This document shows, piece by piece, positions 11,162-22,637 of a stretch of 64,000 bases of DNA (its first letter is position 1; the number at the start of each line of letters is the position of its first letter). The translations under genes were made by a program, and so were the position numbers. The notes under the pieces are model-generated. The model ran no database searches. It was given only the letters and a program-made list of their open reading frames with translations, and was not told the origin of the DNA. This DNA comes from Fragilaria crotonensis (taxonomy: Eukaryota; Bacillariophyta; Fragilariophyceae; Fragilariales; Fragilariaceae). Where the stretch lies: positions 1 to 64,000 of the forward strand of contig JAKSYS010000067.1 of assembly GCA_022925895.1 (NCBI GenBank). Direction: 5' to 3'.

Positions 11162-12738
11162 TTAGACGTGATATTGTCCATTGATTTGTCGGGCATACCC
11201 GGTACCTGGTGTGCCAAACAGCACTCTTGAACTCATGACTTCAGGCAACATGGTGATTGCACGTTGAAGATCCCTTAGGCTGCATGTGGATCCACCGGCA
11301 ATGACTGGGTCAAAGTCCAGCACGTTATAGGCAACTTCTCCCTTCGACTGGTTGATTTGCTGGATAATGTTTAGCTTTTGAGAGGCAAAGACTTCCAAAA
11401 TCTGAGCAAGTGCACCTGGAACATTTTTGTTCACAACACTCATACGAATAGTTTTCTCAGGTGGTTGAGGCAACGTGGTCGATGGGAAGTTCACTGAGTT
11501 TCGGATATTACCAGTCTCCATGAATTCGCGAATGGTTTCGGCGGCCATTGCAGCCTGAAGACAGGAAGAGTAGGAAGACCGTTGAGATCGATCCATGAAA
11601 TGTGTCAGAACAAAGCATTTGATGATGCAAACTTACCGCAGAGTCCTCAGCCTCTTCGGTCGAAGCACCCAGATGAGGCAGAATGATAGAATTTTCGTGA
11701 TCCCAAAGTAAGTCATCTGGGAAGTCCGAAACGTACTTACCGCCAGCATCCAAATGCACCTTCAGCGCTTCTGAATTCACCAGCTCACCTCGAGCAAAGT
11801 TGAGAAGCACTGCGTCGCTTTTGAAGTGGCTAATAACATCTCCACCAATGATTCCGTGAGTCCCTCCCTCGCCCTTGATGTACGGAATATTGATTGAAAT
11901 ATAATCAGCGTCCGACACTGCCGACGCGATGGAGTCAGTAAGTTCCATAGAACGAGGAAGCTTGAGAGCGGAGGCGATGGAGAGACCAGGATCATAACCC
12001 ACAACCTTCATTCCCAAGACATCAGCGTCGCGAGCCGTAGCCGCTCCAATGTGACCCAACCCAATGACAGCAAGAGTCTTGCCTTTGATTTCGACCACCA
12101 AAACGTGCCTTGTCCTTTTCGACTCGTTCCTTCGCGAGTCCCTGAGATCCAAGTTCTTTCATATGATTGACGCCATCCAAAATCTTTCGGCTCGAGAGGA
12201 GGAGACCGCATAAAATAAGCTCCTTGACGGCATTCGCGTTGGCACCGGGAGTGTTAAAGACGGGAATGCCGAGCTCGGTCATGCGCGACACTGGGATGTT
12301 GTTGGTTCCTGCACCACAGCGAGCAATCGCACGGACTGCAATACCGACCTGATCTTCTTGTAGCTTGTGGGAGCGAATCAACAGGGCGTGGGCTGGCTTC
12401 TCAGTCGATTCGGCAGCGTCAATGTCATAGAACTCTTTGGGAAATACCTCGAGTCCCTGGTAGAGGAGGGGAGAATGACGAGGAACATCGAATCAGCGTC
12501 AATGTCGAAGCTGGCGGTAAAAACTTGACGTAAAAGGAACTCAGTTACTCACCTTTTTAGAGATCTTGTTATATGTTTGAATATGGTAGGCCCCAGGCTT
12601 AATAAAGTCAGCGATATCATCAATGTTCCAACCAGACACATAATGGTCGACATCTACGGGGATGGGTCCAGTGCTGGATACGCAACGAGTGAAAACTCTG
12701 AAAGCCGAAGCTCGTACAATTGAAGACCTTGCCAACAT
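11162..12738 (-). CDS. PGDH: D-3-phosphoglycerate dehydrogenase paralogue 1 (mitochondrial-type presequence)
   Basis: Catalyses NAD-dependent oxidation of 3-phosphoglycerate, the first step of the phosphorylated serine pathway. Exons are 12738-12553, 12456-11637 and 11554-11162, all in phase. The N-terminus (MLARSSIVRASAFRVFTR) is basic and Ser/Arg-rich, like a mitochondrial presequence. Then come RAIARCGAGTNNIPV, the NAD-binding GLGHIG loop, the substrate Arg in LNFARGELV, the catalytic His in LPHLGASTEEAE, and a C-terminal ACT domain (NVPGALAQILEV ... INQSKGEVAYNVL), consistent with serine feedback control. An apparent two-base deletion near 12088-12100, between FGG and EIKGKT, breaks the frame. 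It lies head-to-head with a second copy at 13450-15065. Frame repair by resequencing versus true pseudogene is undecided. Confidence 0.88.
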
Positions 12739-13449
12739 GATACTGTGAGTCAGGGAAGGTCTTTAGAGTATTGTATTATCCAGAAGATGGGCGACAGAGA
12801 AGTGGGAACCGAGTGATGGGTGCTCGACAAACTGAAGTGCCGTTTATGGGCGCTTTTTTAATTTTGCATCTTCTGGTATAGCGGGAATCGTTTGCGACCA
12901 TCGAATCTTCGCCCGGGTGACGCTGCTGTTTCTTGCGATCAGACATGTTCGTCCTGGCACGTGATGTTCCTGGAAATCTCCTTCGTCGATACCGGCGCGA
13001 GAAAGTTCCGGTACGGCATCGAAAATGCAGAAGCAAATCAGGTCACGTTCAATCGATTTGGCCAATCAAATGCTTCACACCTTTCAATTGACAAAACAAT
13101 GAGGTCATCATGACGCAACATGCAACTTGTCTTCCTAAATATCTGTAAGCTCTTGGTCGGCAGTCGGCAGTCGGCAGTTCAGCGCACAACCGGCCGCAAC
13201 CGTCCACTCTCTTGGTGAAGTGGGGCCACTGATGTGGGATACGGACACGGTATGTACGAGTATTCATTTCTGTTGGATACGTACCAGATGCTAGATGCTA
13301 CTAGATTACCGGTATGTTCGTGCAAAGAGTTGGACCTTGAAACACATCGCACCACGAATGACGGACTGGCGGACATCACGCTGCATGCAAACTCCAAACC
13401 ATCAAAATCACTTTCTTCGCCTTGCTAAACATAAGCGTGACCTTGCATC
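12739..13449. promoter_or_regulatory. shared divergent promoter region of the two PGDH genes
   Basis: This 711-bp gap separates two head-to-head dehydrogenase genes and must hold both promoters. No core element can be assigned. A short heptamer repeat (GTCGGCA, three copies) lies at about 13152-13172. Confidence 0.4.
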
Positions 13450-15065
13450 ATGATGTTGGCCAGAACCGTCGCACCGCAATTAAATCGCACATCGCGTTCG
13501 ATTACAGTCCGAAACTTCGCCGCCGTGCAAGTCGAGCATGGGCGTGGTGAATGGAATACGTACGGCGATCTTTCCAAATACAAGCCGGGCAAATTTCAAA
13601 TCAAAACGTTGAACAAGATTTCGCCCATTGGTTTGCGACAGTTCCCGGCCGACAAGTACGATGTGCGAGGAGAAGATGCGGCCAACGCCCATGCCATCTT
13701 GCTGCGTTCGTACAAGTTGACGGAGGAAGATATTCCCCACACCTGCAGGGCCATTGCAAGGTATGTCTAGACATGCTTGTGTGAGAGCCATCGAGAATGC
13801 CAGCCTGGACTGTTCACTCATCATGCTGCTTCCTTACCCCCTCAGATGTGGAGCCGGAACCAACAATATCCCTGTCGCACGAATGACCGAATTGGGTATC
13901 CCTGTCTTCAATACTCCAGGAGCCAACGCCAATGCCGTCAAGGAGTTGGTCATTTGTGGAATGTTGCTTGGATCCAGACGTATCATTGACGGCATTAACC
14001 ACATGACCGAGCTTGGTAAGCAAGGATTGGCAAAGGAGCGTGGAAAAGGACAAGGCTCTCTTTGGGGGACAGGAAATCGCTGGCAAGACTCTCGCTGTCA
14101 TTGGACTTGGTAAGTTGACACATTGACCGGTGATGCTACCTTGGATTCGACATACTCATCCTAGCCAACGCAACGCGCAGGCCACATTGGCTCCTTGACT
14201 GCCCGCGACGCCAGGGGACTTGGCATGAATCTCAAGGGATATGACCCAGGTCTTTCCGTTCAGTCAGCCTTGAAGTTACCACGCTCCCTAACTCTCATGG
14301 ACTCGATTGCCGCCGCTGTCGCCGACGCGGACTACGTCTCACTCAACATCCCGTACATCAAGGGCGAAGGAGGTACACATGGAATCATTGGAAAGGACGT
14401 TCTGAGTCACTGCAAACCAACTGCTGTTGTGCTCAATTTTGCTCGCGGGGAACTGGTGGACTCGGAGGCCATGAAGGAGTTTCTGGACCATAATGATGCT
14501 CGTTATGTGACAGATTTCCCTGACGACCTTCTCTGGGACCACAAGAACGCAATCGTCGTTCCACATTTGGGAGCATCTACTGAGGAAGCAGAAGACTCTG
14601 CGGTACGTTGCGTTAACAAGGTTGAAAGTCTGACTCGTTTTTCTTTTCATTCCTCTCATTTGTACCTTGAGTTAGGCCTCTATGGCAGCTGATACTATTC
14701 GTGACTTTTTGGAGACCGGAACCATTGTTAACTCAGTGAACTTCCCCAACACTTCCTTGCCAGACCCACCCGAAAATTCCGTTCGCTTCTCTGTGGTCAA
14801 CAAGAATATTGCCGGTATGCTCGCCCACATCACGGAAGCATTCGCCGAGGCCAACTTGAACATTCTTCAACAGATCAATCAATCGAGAGGTGATATTGCC
14901 TACAACGTGATGGACGTTGATACATCTGGAAAGGAGGATGTTCTATCGTTCAAGCAAGTTCAAGAAAAGATCACCATGTTGGACGGAGTTCTGAGCAGTA
15001 GAGTCATCTACGGAACTCCAGGAACTGGCTTTGCTCGCAATCTTAATGGACAATACTTTGTGTAG
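13450..15065 (+). CDS. PGDH: D-3-phosphoglycerate dehydrogenase paralogue 2, four exons
   Basis: Same reaction as the divergent neighbour. Exons are 13450-13760, 13846-14109, 14181-14602 and 14676-15065. Two adjacent ATGs open the gene; the second (13453) could be used. The N-terminus (MLARTVAPQLNRTSRSIT) is again mitochondrial-like. Visible motifs are ARCGAGTNNIPV across the first intron, VIGLGHIGS across the second, LNFARGELVDSEA, VPHLGASTEEAEDSA and a C-terminal ACT domain (NIAGMLAHITEA). It has one more intron than paralogue 1, inside the NAD-binding loop, while the last two junctions (SA/A-S-MAA and AR/CGAG versus none) partly differ. A single-base deletion near 14038-14042 (KER-VEKDKA) breaks the frame at almost the same place where paralogue 1 is broken. 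Organelle location is inferred from the presequence only. Confidence 0.88.
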
Positions 15066-15249
15066 ACTACTCTGGACGTATCAGGACTTCACTATTTCGT
15101 AACTAGTCAACTTTCTACATTAGTCTTAAGTGCTTGCAAGTGCTATATGATTTCTACTGCAGATTCCGGTAGTTATAATGGTTGGCAGCACCAGTTCCCA
15201 GTAACTACATATCAAAACCATTGCACTCGCAACATCCGAGATAAGGAGT

Positions 15250-15876
15250 TTATTTCTTGATGAAGGCCTCGAACTTCTTGTTTTCATCCTTAGCACCAGA
15301 GAAGTCGTACTTGGTCTTAGCCATGGTGTGTCCGCGAGTGACTGACTTGACCCACTTGTCGTCAGTGTCGGTACCACGCTGAATGTAGAACTTGGTGAAG
15401 TCCTGGAACTTGCCAGCTTTGGCAACATTCTTTGGTAGATGCTATCCTTCTTCTTCTTCCTCGGCTTCGCGGATCTTTTGGTACTCCGCGGCACCTCGCC
15501 GGCAGGGATATAAGACTTCAGTGATCTTACCAATTTGGACCTATAACATGAAATGAAAGGAACGCAGTCAGATAATAGTTTCCAAGGTCGTCATCACAAA
15601 ATACAAACCAAGAGATCTAAGTCGGAAGCAGAGCAAATCCTGTCAATCCTATCACATGCGATCCATGGCAAGGCCTAGCGAAGTACTCACGTTCTTCTTA
15701 GTGCGGGCGCCATAGTCGTTTTGCGTGGCCACAGGAGCAAAAAGGTCCAGGTCGAAGATTTGCGAGAAGAATGGCTTCTTCTCAGCAGAGAGGACAGACT
15801 GAACACGTCCATTCTGGGCTGGAGCGAACGCAGCAGCAGTGGCCAACGAGGCAACGAACAGAGTAATAACTTTCAT
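15250..15876 (-). CDS. small plastid-targeted protein, frame-broken second exon
   Basis: Exon 1 is 15876-15691 and exon 2 15540-15250, joined in phase. The first exon gives a clear bipartite plastid presequence: a hydrophobic signal peptide ending TAAAFAP, then a Ser/Lys-rich stretch and a short mature start (DLFAPVATQNDYGARTKKN). The second exon begins VQIGKITEV and ends with a basic, Lys-rich tail containing FQDFTKFYIQRG and KSVTRGHTMAKTKYDF. Between them the frame shifts and an in-frame TAG appears near 15440; a neighbouring frame gives SYIPAG where LYPCRR is read. Small compensating indels explain this better than a real stop. I do not recognise the family; its size and targeting suggest a thylakoid or photosystem-associated protein, which is only an inference. 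Confidence 0.6.
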
Positions 15877-16824
15877 CTTGTCTTAGATTAAATACTTGAT
15901 TCCTAAATCTGAATTCGTAGTGAAATCAGATATGTTGGTGACAAAGTATCATGTGATGCATCCAGAGCGTAGTCGAATTCGATGACATGTACCAAGAAGC
16001 CGTGAAAAGCTACATACTGGATTTTTATAATGAATCGTGTATTGGGATCTCTAGTGGAATCTCGGAACAAATCGCGTTCGACTGTTTCACGTTTTCCATT
16101 AGTATATTTCTACACCTTCGGCATCCGAATATTTCATTTGAGAAATTCCGCTTCAACGATTCTGCAACTTGAGCAAATCTTTTCCGGGTTTTTTATGTAG
16201 AGGTTCTAGAGAGTACGAATACTGGTACAGTACCATTCACCATACACCGTTGGCAGTGGAATTTCTGATCTCGGCGTCAGCACCAAAAAGGTGACATCAT
16301 CCGAAATCCGAACAGACGTCTAACTTGGTGCTAGTACAATACTACGGTACTACAGTACCCTAAGACATGGCAGTTGGCGAACTCTGACGTTCCGATCAAG
16401 AAACGAACGTGAAGGAAATTGTAAAAAAGAAATACAGCACTTTCGCTCCCATTCGTATGCAGTCATTTGCGAGAGCTATTGTACCGGTAGTAGCATCTAT
16501 CTTACTTGTTCGTCGAAACATCCGCAATCCACGCTAAGAATCCATCACCATAGTTTACTCCTTCTCATACGATTAATGCTAACTCTAATCTCCTTGGCAT
16601 TTGTACAACGAATCGAAGATTGACCAGAGGACTGCAGCATTTCTAAGTTCTGAACAAGCATTTTCACTTCAAATTAATCGCCGCCGACAGAACAGAGGAT
16701 ACCTTGGATTAACGAAATTCTAGAAGGTGGTGGGGCAAGTGGATGAGTCTGTAGACTGATATTCAACAAACACACCAGGCAGGACTTCAGGGTTTCCCAT
16801 ATGATGCATACGAGGCCGCAGATT
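15877..16824. other. gene-free stretch with GTAC-word island
   Basis: No convincing gene. The part 16205-16370 is enriched in GTAC, GGTACT and ACGGTACTACAGTACC words. Confidence 0.4.
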
Positions 16825-17500
16825 CTAGTGTCGGAAATCCGGGAGAGACAAATCCATGAGTTGGTTTTCTCGCTTCGTCCTGCTACAGGTGAGAGCGAGA
16901 AGCCGCCACACGGCAATCTCTTCGCTTTTAGCTACTCCTGTAGTCCATCGGTAACTTTCTTCGGGTTTCGCCATCATGTCCCTTCGCTCTCGTATGCTGG
17001 TAAGAAATTTGGGTTCCTGTCGATCTGCAGATCCCAACATGAAATGTTCTTGCGCTTCGAATGCATTATCTAAGTTCTCTCTCCAGCTAGAGTTTTTGGC
17101 GTTTTCTACCATGGCAACTACCATCGACTCATTCGTAGACATGCTTTTTATCCGCTGGTGTTCTTCCCAAACTCGATCATGTAAAGCCTCCCGCGCCTAG
17201 AAACGGCAGATGTAGATACAGGCGACAGATTAGTAAGAGACATTCATGTCAGAAACACGATAAATATGACTCCGAAGTACTCACCTCCCACTTGGTGCGT
17301 TGTATATAGTCCATCGTGAAGTACCCAGTCAATCCAGAAAGCGCCATTGTGGCGGTCAAGAATTTGGGGAAATGTTCTCGCGAAAAAAGCACCTCTCCAA
17401 CTGCTTGGGCAGTTGTCGTTTTCCCAGCTCGAACCGACATTCTCATGGAGTGAATGGAGCTCACGGTTTGCAAAAAGCGTGTAAGAGGCGACGATGGCAT
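16825..17500 (-). CDS. small predicted mitochondrial membrane protein, two exons
   Basis: Exon 1 is 17500-17285 and exon 2 17196-16825, in phase (TKWE/AREAL). The N-terminus (MPSSPLTRFLQTVSSIHSMR) lacks acidic residues and is rich in Ser and Arg, as in mitochondrial presequences. A hydrophobic segment (FLTATMALSGLTGYFTMDYI) near residues 48-67 could span the inner membrane. The rest is a charged helical region (HDRVWEEHQRIKSM) followed by a basic Ser/Arg tail. About 195 residues. No family is recognised. An internal Met (MALSGL) could be an alternative start. The last 30 residues may be affected by an unrecognised intron. Confidence 0.45.
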
Positions 17501-18325
17501 GATTTGGCCAAATGAACGCGGACGTCGCTTCCAAGAGTTGTGGCGATGCCGAGAACGTTAAATGCCGATGAATAAAATGATGCCTTTCCACGATCATGAA
17601 ATTCTTCACTCAACCACGTCACGCAGTGCGTCACAGAATGTGAGGACACCGAATGCTTGGCCATGTGGCTCTTGCTGCAATCGGCCGAACAAGAGAAATA
17701 TAGCTCTCTTCGCTCAGTGTTGAAACCGTGATATGGCATGTCGGGCTTCAAACCCAACTTCCATGCTCCAGTCCTCCAGTGCTCCAGCACAAGTAGGCCG
17801 GTACTCGATCAATGGAAGTGCGTATCACAGAATCACAGTCGTACTCGGAGTACCAGGTACCTCTAGTGCGCTGTACTTGTAGCACGGTGCAGGATTCCGG
17901 TGTACCGGAGTACTGTACACTGTACGTGCGATATCATAAATGCTACCGGTACTCTACCGGGTAGTATCATACTATGTACCATGAACTGTAATTTGCACTA
18001 CATCTGTACATGTACCAGGTACCAGGCGTAGGAGTACAAGTATGCTACAATTGAATTTGTTGCGCCTGTCTGTCATCGGATCAAACGACCCTTGGATGTG
18101 TCTCCCTTGCTCTCTTGGCGTTGTGTCAACCCAGGATTGTACTGCCGTGCGCGGTCTACCAGTAGTCTATTCACCTATCACAATCCGGCAGCAATACTAT
18201 AGAGTGGATGGCTTGATGGAACCCTTGACATCGCGAACAACTCCTTCGCAACAAGCCCTCACACCAGTAGCACTGTGTCTTAGTCAAGGGTGAGAACACT
18301 CTCTGCCTATCTGCGCATCGACATC
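17501..18325. other. gene-free stretch with dense GTAC-word island
   Basis: Between divergent genes. 17800-18030 is one of the densest islands of GTAC, CCGGTACTC, CGGAGTACC and GTACCAGGTACC words in the window. A minus-strand open frame at 17461-17790 overlaps exon 1 in another frame and has no supporting features. Confidence 0.45.
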
Positions 18326-20393
18326 ATGCTGAGAATCCAATCATGCCGCAGAATTCAGGCCAAGATATCAAAACGATGTATCGTCCGACACTTTTCTCCA
18401 ACAGTTGTGAAACTGGAAGAAAATGCATTGTCGAAAGAAGCCGCTGCTGAAATCAACAATCGTCGGGTGGCCTACAAGAAAGAGGTGTCTATTCTTCGAA
18501 AATCATACGCATCTGAAGTAGCATTGCAACGAGCAACGGATCAAGCCGAACTGGCCGCCAGACAGAGGGAAGAAACCCGCCGTACCTTGGAACGAAAACG
18601 TCTGAAGAATATCAAGGCAGCGCAGTCGTCCATTCGAGAATTGGAACGCCGACGACGACGTGAGCTTGAATTTCAAGAGGAACTGCGTGTTGCGCAAGAG
18701 AATCGCGATGCTCGCAATGAACGCTTTCGCAAGGCTCGTCAGCTTTTGGTGGATGAATTGGAGGCCGAGGCCCCACTCTGGCTTACAACCGCAGAAGAAG
18801 TAGATGCTGCTTTCACCAAGGCTGCCGAGCAAGAGTTGTGGGCATTTCCAAATTCCGTTCTTGAGCACCGCTGCCTACGGACGATGCCGTATTGGAACTT
18901 CGAATCGCACACGTATCACATGGACAGGAGTTATCAAACTGGGCAGGAGGCACTCACAGAGGAAATGTTTGAGCGTGCCTACGATGACGCAAATATTGAT
19001 AAGAGTTACTGGACCCCTGAGCGTCTACAAGCGCGGGCGGCGATCGAGGAGAAAGCGAAGCTTCGTGCGATGGTCCGGCTAGAGGGTCGAAGGTCGCTCC
19101 TTTTGAAACAAAAGGAGTTGATTCAAGACTTGTATCCGAAAGGAATGGGTGCTGAAAACACGGTTCCACGCCGTGTGCCTGTTCCCAATGTCAAACTTTT
19201 GGCCGATGATAAGGCGATGGAAAAAGAGGGAATGGAAGTTCTGCTCAAGGATCCAACAAAGTTTTTTGTATTCGATACCCCCAAGGGGACTTCGGCTGAA
19301 CGTAAGGATGTGCAGTCTAACAGCAGTGAATATGATGGACCAGTTCTTGGAGTTCCTCGAGGCCTCAAGGACGTTATCAGGGTTGAAAAGACGCTGAACA
19401 GGGCGTACCCTAAGGTTGTGGGTAAACTGCCTAAGCCTGACACCCGTACTGCTAGGGAAAAGAAGAGAGAAGAAAAGGAACGAGCAATGATGTCAGCTGC
19501 GAAGAAAGATGACACCATCGATTTCGATACTGAGGACATCGATGATCTCGACATGGAAGAGATCGATCTTGGTGGCCTTGACCACGAGGATGAGGACGGA
19601 TGGGAGGCTGACCTGGATCCAGAAAGGACAAGAAGCTCTCTCGCTTCCACTGAGTGAGCGATACACTGAAGACGAAGTCGACGTCGTGGTTGAACGACTA
19701 GAGAAGAAACTACGCTTTTTGGAAGAAGAGCTTGATTATGAACTCAACACTACTCAGCAGCAGTTGCAAGCTCGCGCTGAGATGGGACAGGTGCCTGAAC
19801 CTGGTGCTTTTGTGGACGAAGAAGGCGAATCTAAGTACTCGTTGGAAGTCGGCGAGAAGGTCTACGACATGGAATCACTTGGTGTGGATTCTCAAGAAGT
19901 CGACAAGATTTTGTCGTCACTCACGGAGCAGCAAATTGTGGCGCTCCATGTTATTGATCGCGAGTCAGGTGGATCGCTCAGCATGGACGACCTTCGACTC
20001 AAGCTTGCCGATGTTCCCGGTTTGACTGCCGATCAGATCGATGCTATCGTCAAGATTGAGGAGACAATTTCTTCCAATGAAATCGTCAGGAACGCTGAGG
20101 AAGCCATGGGGCTTTTCGTCGATTCCGAACCGTCGGAAAGTAATATCTCCCCAACCCTAGAAGCGTTTGCCGGACTTCAGGCGGAGTTTGACGCTCTTGA
20201 CGACGACGTTAGTGACGAAGAGATTGCACAACTCGAGGCTGAATTCGGAGTGTCCGTAGAAGCTAAGGATGATGCACCAGATGAAAGTGTCGGCGCTGAT
20301 GGACATGACGAGACAGTGCGAGACCCAGCAGCAGTTCCAACTGATGATGCAAGGAAAGTCGTAACGGAGGATGACGAAACGACGAAGAAGTAG
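18326..20393 (+). CDS. long charged coiled-coil protein with mitochondrial-type presequence (one frameshift)
   Basis: Starts MLRIQSCRRIQAKISKRCIVRHFSP, a strongly basic amphipathic presequence. Residues about 40-150 are a long Arg/Glu/Ala-rich coiled coil. A more globular part follows with LWLTTAEEVDAAFT and WAFPNSVLEHRCLRTMPYW. Then comes a basic linker and an acidic Asp/Glu-rich tail. Near 19620-19650 the frame changes: the first frame stops soon after DLDPER, while a second continues with LSERYTEDEVDVVVERLEKKLRFLEEEL and ends at 20393 after more than 230 further residues. The two pieces agree in composition, so one gene of about 690 residues with a single small indel is likely. I do not recognise the family; a mitochondrial gene-expression or ribosome-associated role is a guess from composition and targeting. 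Confidence 0.6.
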
Positions 20394-20728
20394 CAATATT
20401 GAAATTGCCGCATCTTAACAGAATTTCCCCTATCATTAAACGCAGCCGCTTGATCTATGACGTAGAGTGGCAGTAGAGCTAACAACCGCAAATGCCTGGA
20501 GATTGGAGATTCTTGTACGCGTGGTCGCGCTACTCCGTTGTAGCAGTGTGGTCGTTCGGTGGAGAAGGTAGACCAGGTAACTACCAAACAATGTCGGACA
20601 AAGGAAAGAGTGCGCTAGGGGGGAAACATCGTTCGCATCATCGACAGACAGACACAGTCGCAGTGAAATTTACTTGTGGACTGTCACCCATCATTAAATT
20701 GAGTTATGCTGTCATGTTCACACCGCCT
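20394..20728. other. gene-free stretch
   Basis: Nothing supported; 3' flank of the preceding coiled-coil gene. Confidence 0.35.
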
Positions 20729-21110
20729 TCACAAGGGTACACAGAAGTTCACACCGATTGCGAATTTCACTAGTGCATCAAGTGTAATTTTATCGTGCAC
20801 TGTGCTCGTCGCTATAGCACAATCGACGAATATTAATCGCACGTAAACAACCGAGATTGATCTTGATGTCAATGGCCTTGCCGTCGGCATTCTTCTCGTC
20901 GCGTTCGCAGCTGATTTTCTGATTCCTGGCAATAGATGCGAACGAAACAAAGTAAGGAATGGACGCACCACAGCCGCCATCCACTGTTCAGCGAACAAGA
21001 TAGACTCATTCGACAGCGTTATTTTTCGGGGGCCGTCGATGATGATCATGTCATGAACTTTGTTGAGTGAACGTTCGTATTCTTCACCATTGGTTGCGCG
21101 CTAGAAAAAT
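20729..21110 (-). CDS. possible small gene of unknown function
   Basis: After a candidate splice acceptor near 21102 a minus-strand exon reads ATNGEEYERSLNKVHDMIIIDGPRKITLSNESILFAEQWMAAV. This has the look of real protein. A candidate intron (GTGCGT..CAG, about 20972-20930) would join it to NQKISCERDEKNADGKAID, in a second frame, with a stop at about 20790. The phase does not fit cleanly, and no upstream exon with a start can be chosen. It may be a small conserved protein with an indel, or not a gene. No family recognised. Confidence 0.3.
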
Positions 21111-21556
21111 AATTGCTACGGAGTACGCCTTTCTTTGATTGACAGGCACATCATCAACACTTCCATGCGGTGTTATTGAAAAGTGCTGAGAGACAACAGC
21201 TTGTCTATGGGGTGTGGCTCGGCAGACTGCGGCAATATCCATTCATGATCGAATTGACTTTCAATTTTTGGATTGCATTTCAATTTTCAATACTGAGTTC
21301 GGGCGCGACCGCGCAACACAACGAAACCAGAAAATCCAACAAGATATTGTCCGTACGGAGTACATACGTGGCATAGCTGTCATACTTGGCGCTCGGAGTG
21401 CTCAATTCAATCGTGATTTATAACGGTTTGGTTACCGCTTCTATCTTTGTTTACGTAAGAGACCACTAAACCCTACACCACATAGACCCTGGTAGACATC
21501 AATTCAAACTCGGCACATCTTTTGTTTGGCATTCTCACACACACTCTCATTATTCG
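21111..21556. other. gene-free stretch upstream of the cyclophilin gene
   Basis: Presumed promoter side of the cyclophilin gene. No core element assignable. Confidence 0.3.
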
Positions 21557-22477
21557 TTGGTTGGAAACAAAACCATGACCATGAGATCATTCTTCGCATC
21601 TCTTTGTTGCAACGTGCTCGTCCTGCTCCTCGTGGGCTCTGCATCTGCTGCAGATGGTGACGATCCGTCGTCGATCACGAGCAACTCAGGTATCACTGGC
21701 TATCTGCAATCGTGGGTATCGTGGTACATGTCATTGCCGTTTTATCTCCAAGCCATGTTCGGTTTCATGTTCTTTCTCATGTTTGCTGGATTCACTGGCT
21801 TGGATGGTGGCAAGTCTGTACTTGTTCCAGAAATTCCCATTCAGGACGTTACGCATCCGGATAATCCTCGTGTCTTTTTTGATATTGAGGTGGGAGGCCA
21901 AAAGGTTGGTCGTATCGTCATGGAGCTCTTTGCCAACAAGGTTCCAATCACGGCTGAGAACTTTCGTGCGCTCTGCACTGGTGAGAAGGGAAAAGGAAAG
22001 TCTGGAAAGCCGTTGCATTACAAGGGCTGCACCTTTCATCGAGTCAGTAAGTTTGCAATTTGTATATGAAATCAACAAAGTGTCTCATTATCTCTCTCAC
22101 CTGGTCGTTTGTGATGACGAAAACAAGTCCCTGGCTTCATGCTACAAGGAGGTGATTTTACGAGTGGAAATGGAACCGGAGGCGAATCCATTTATGGTCC
22201 CTATTTTGATGACGAATGGACTAACGGGTTTATTGCACACTCGACTCCATTCTTGCTGAGTAGCGCCAATGCAGGCCCACACACGAACGGCTCACAATTC
22301 TTCATCACAGTAGGCAGCTCCACATGGCTTGACCGCAAACACGTTGTCTTCGGTGCCATTGAAGATGGCTTTTCTGTGGTGAAGGAGATTGAAAATGTTG
22401 GTTCGGGGATGGGACAACCTTCGCAAAAAGTTGTCATTGTCGATTGTGGTGAAGTTAAGAAAGAGAAGACCAATTAG
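21557..22477 (+). CDS. secretory-pathway cyclophilin-type peptidyl-prolyl cis-trans isomerase
   Basis: Isomerises Xaa-Pro bonds. Exon 1 is 21557-22046 and exon 2 22128-22477; the codon split by the intron gives [14 protein letters not shown], with the catalytic Arg and Phe. A signal peptide ([15 protein letters not shown]) is followed by a second hydrophobic segment ([18 protein letters not shown], about residues 70-87), so the enzyme is probably membrane-anchored in the ER or beyond. The catalytic domain begins near [21 protein letters not shown] and contains [19 protein letters not shown] and the cyclosporin-contact Trp in [12 protein letters not shown]. The usual Asn-Ala-Gly-Pro-Asn-Thr block reads [13 protein letters not shown]. 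Intact in this assembly. Start could be 21557 or the Met at 21575. The 3' end converges on the peroxidase gene. Confidence 0.92.
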
Positions 22478-22637
22478 TTCCTAGATGAATACTTAAAAGA
22501 CGAGAAAGAGCAGGTCCAAAGTGGTCTATTATAGTAACAAGATTATATTGAGTGATGCAACATGGAGAGTATGCTTTGGCATACATAGGTAACACGAAAC
22601 AAGCATTGGCGAATTCATCTCATAAAAGCCACCAATG

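Noticed and set aside
14030-14050. programmed ribosomal frameshift in the dehydrogenase genes
   Set aside because: There is no slippery heptamer plus pseudoknot, the shift differs between paralogues (one versus two bases), and similar breaks occur in many unrelated genes.
15420-15460. in-frame TAG as a recoded (selenocysteine-like or read-through) codon
   Set aside because: The surrounding frame also shows compensating shifts, so small indels explain it; selenocysteine uses TGA.
17461-17790. 109-codon minus-strand frame upstream of the small mitochondrial protein
   Set aside because: It overlaps the chosen first exon in another frame and has no targeting or family features.
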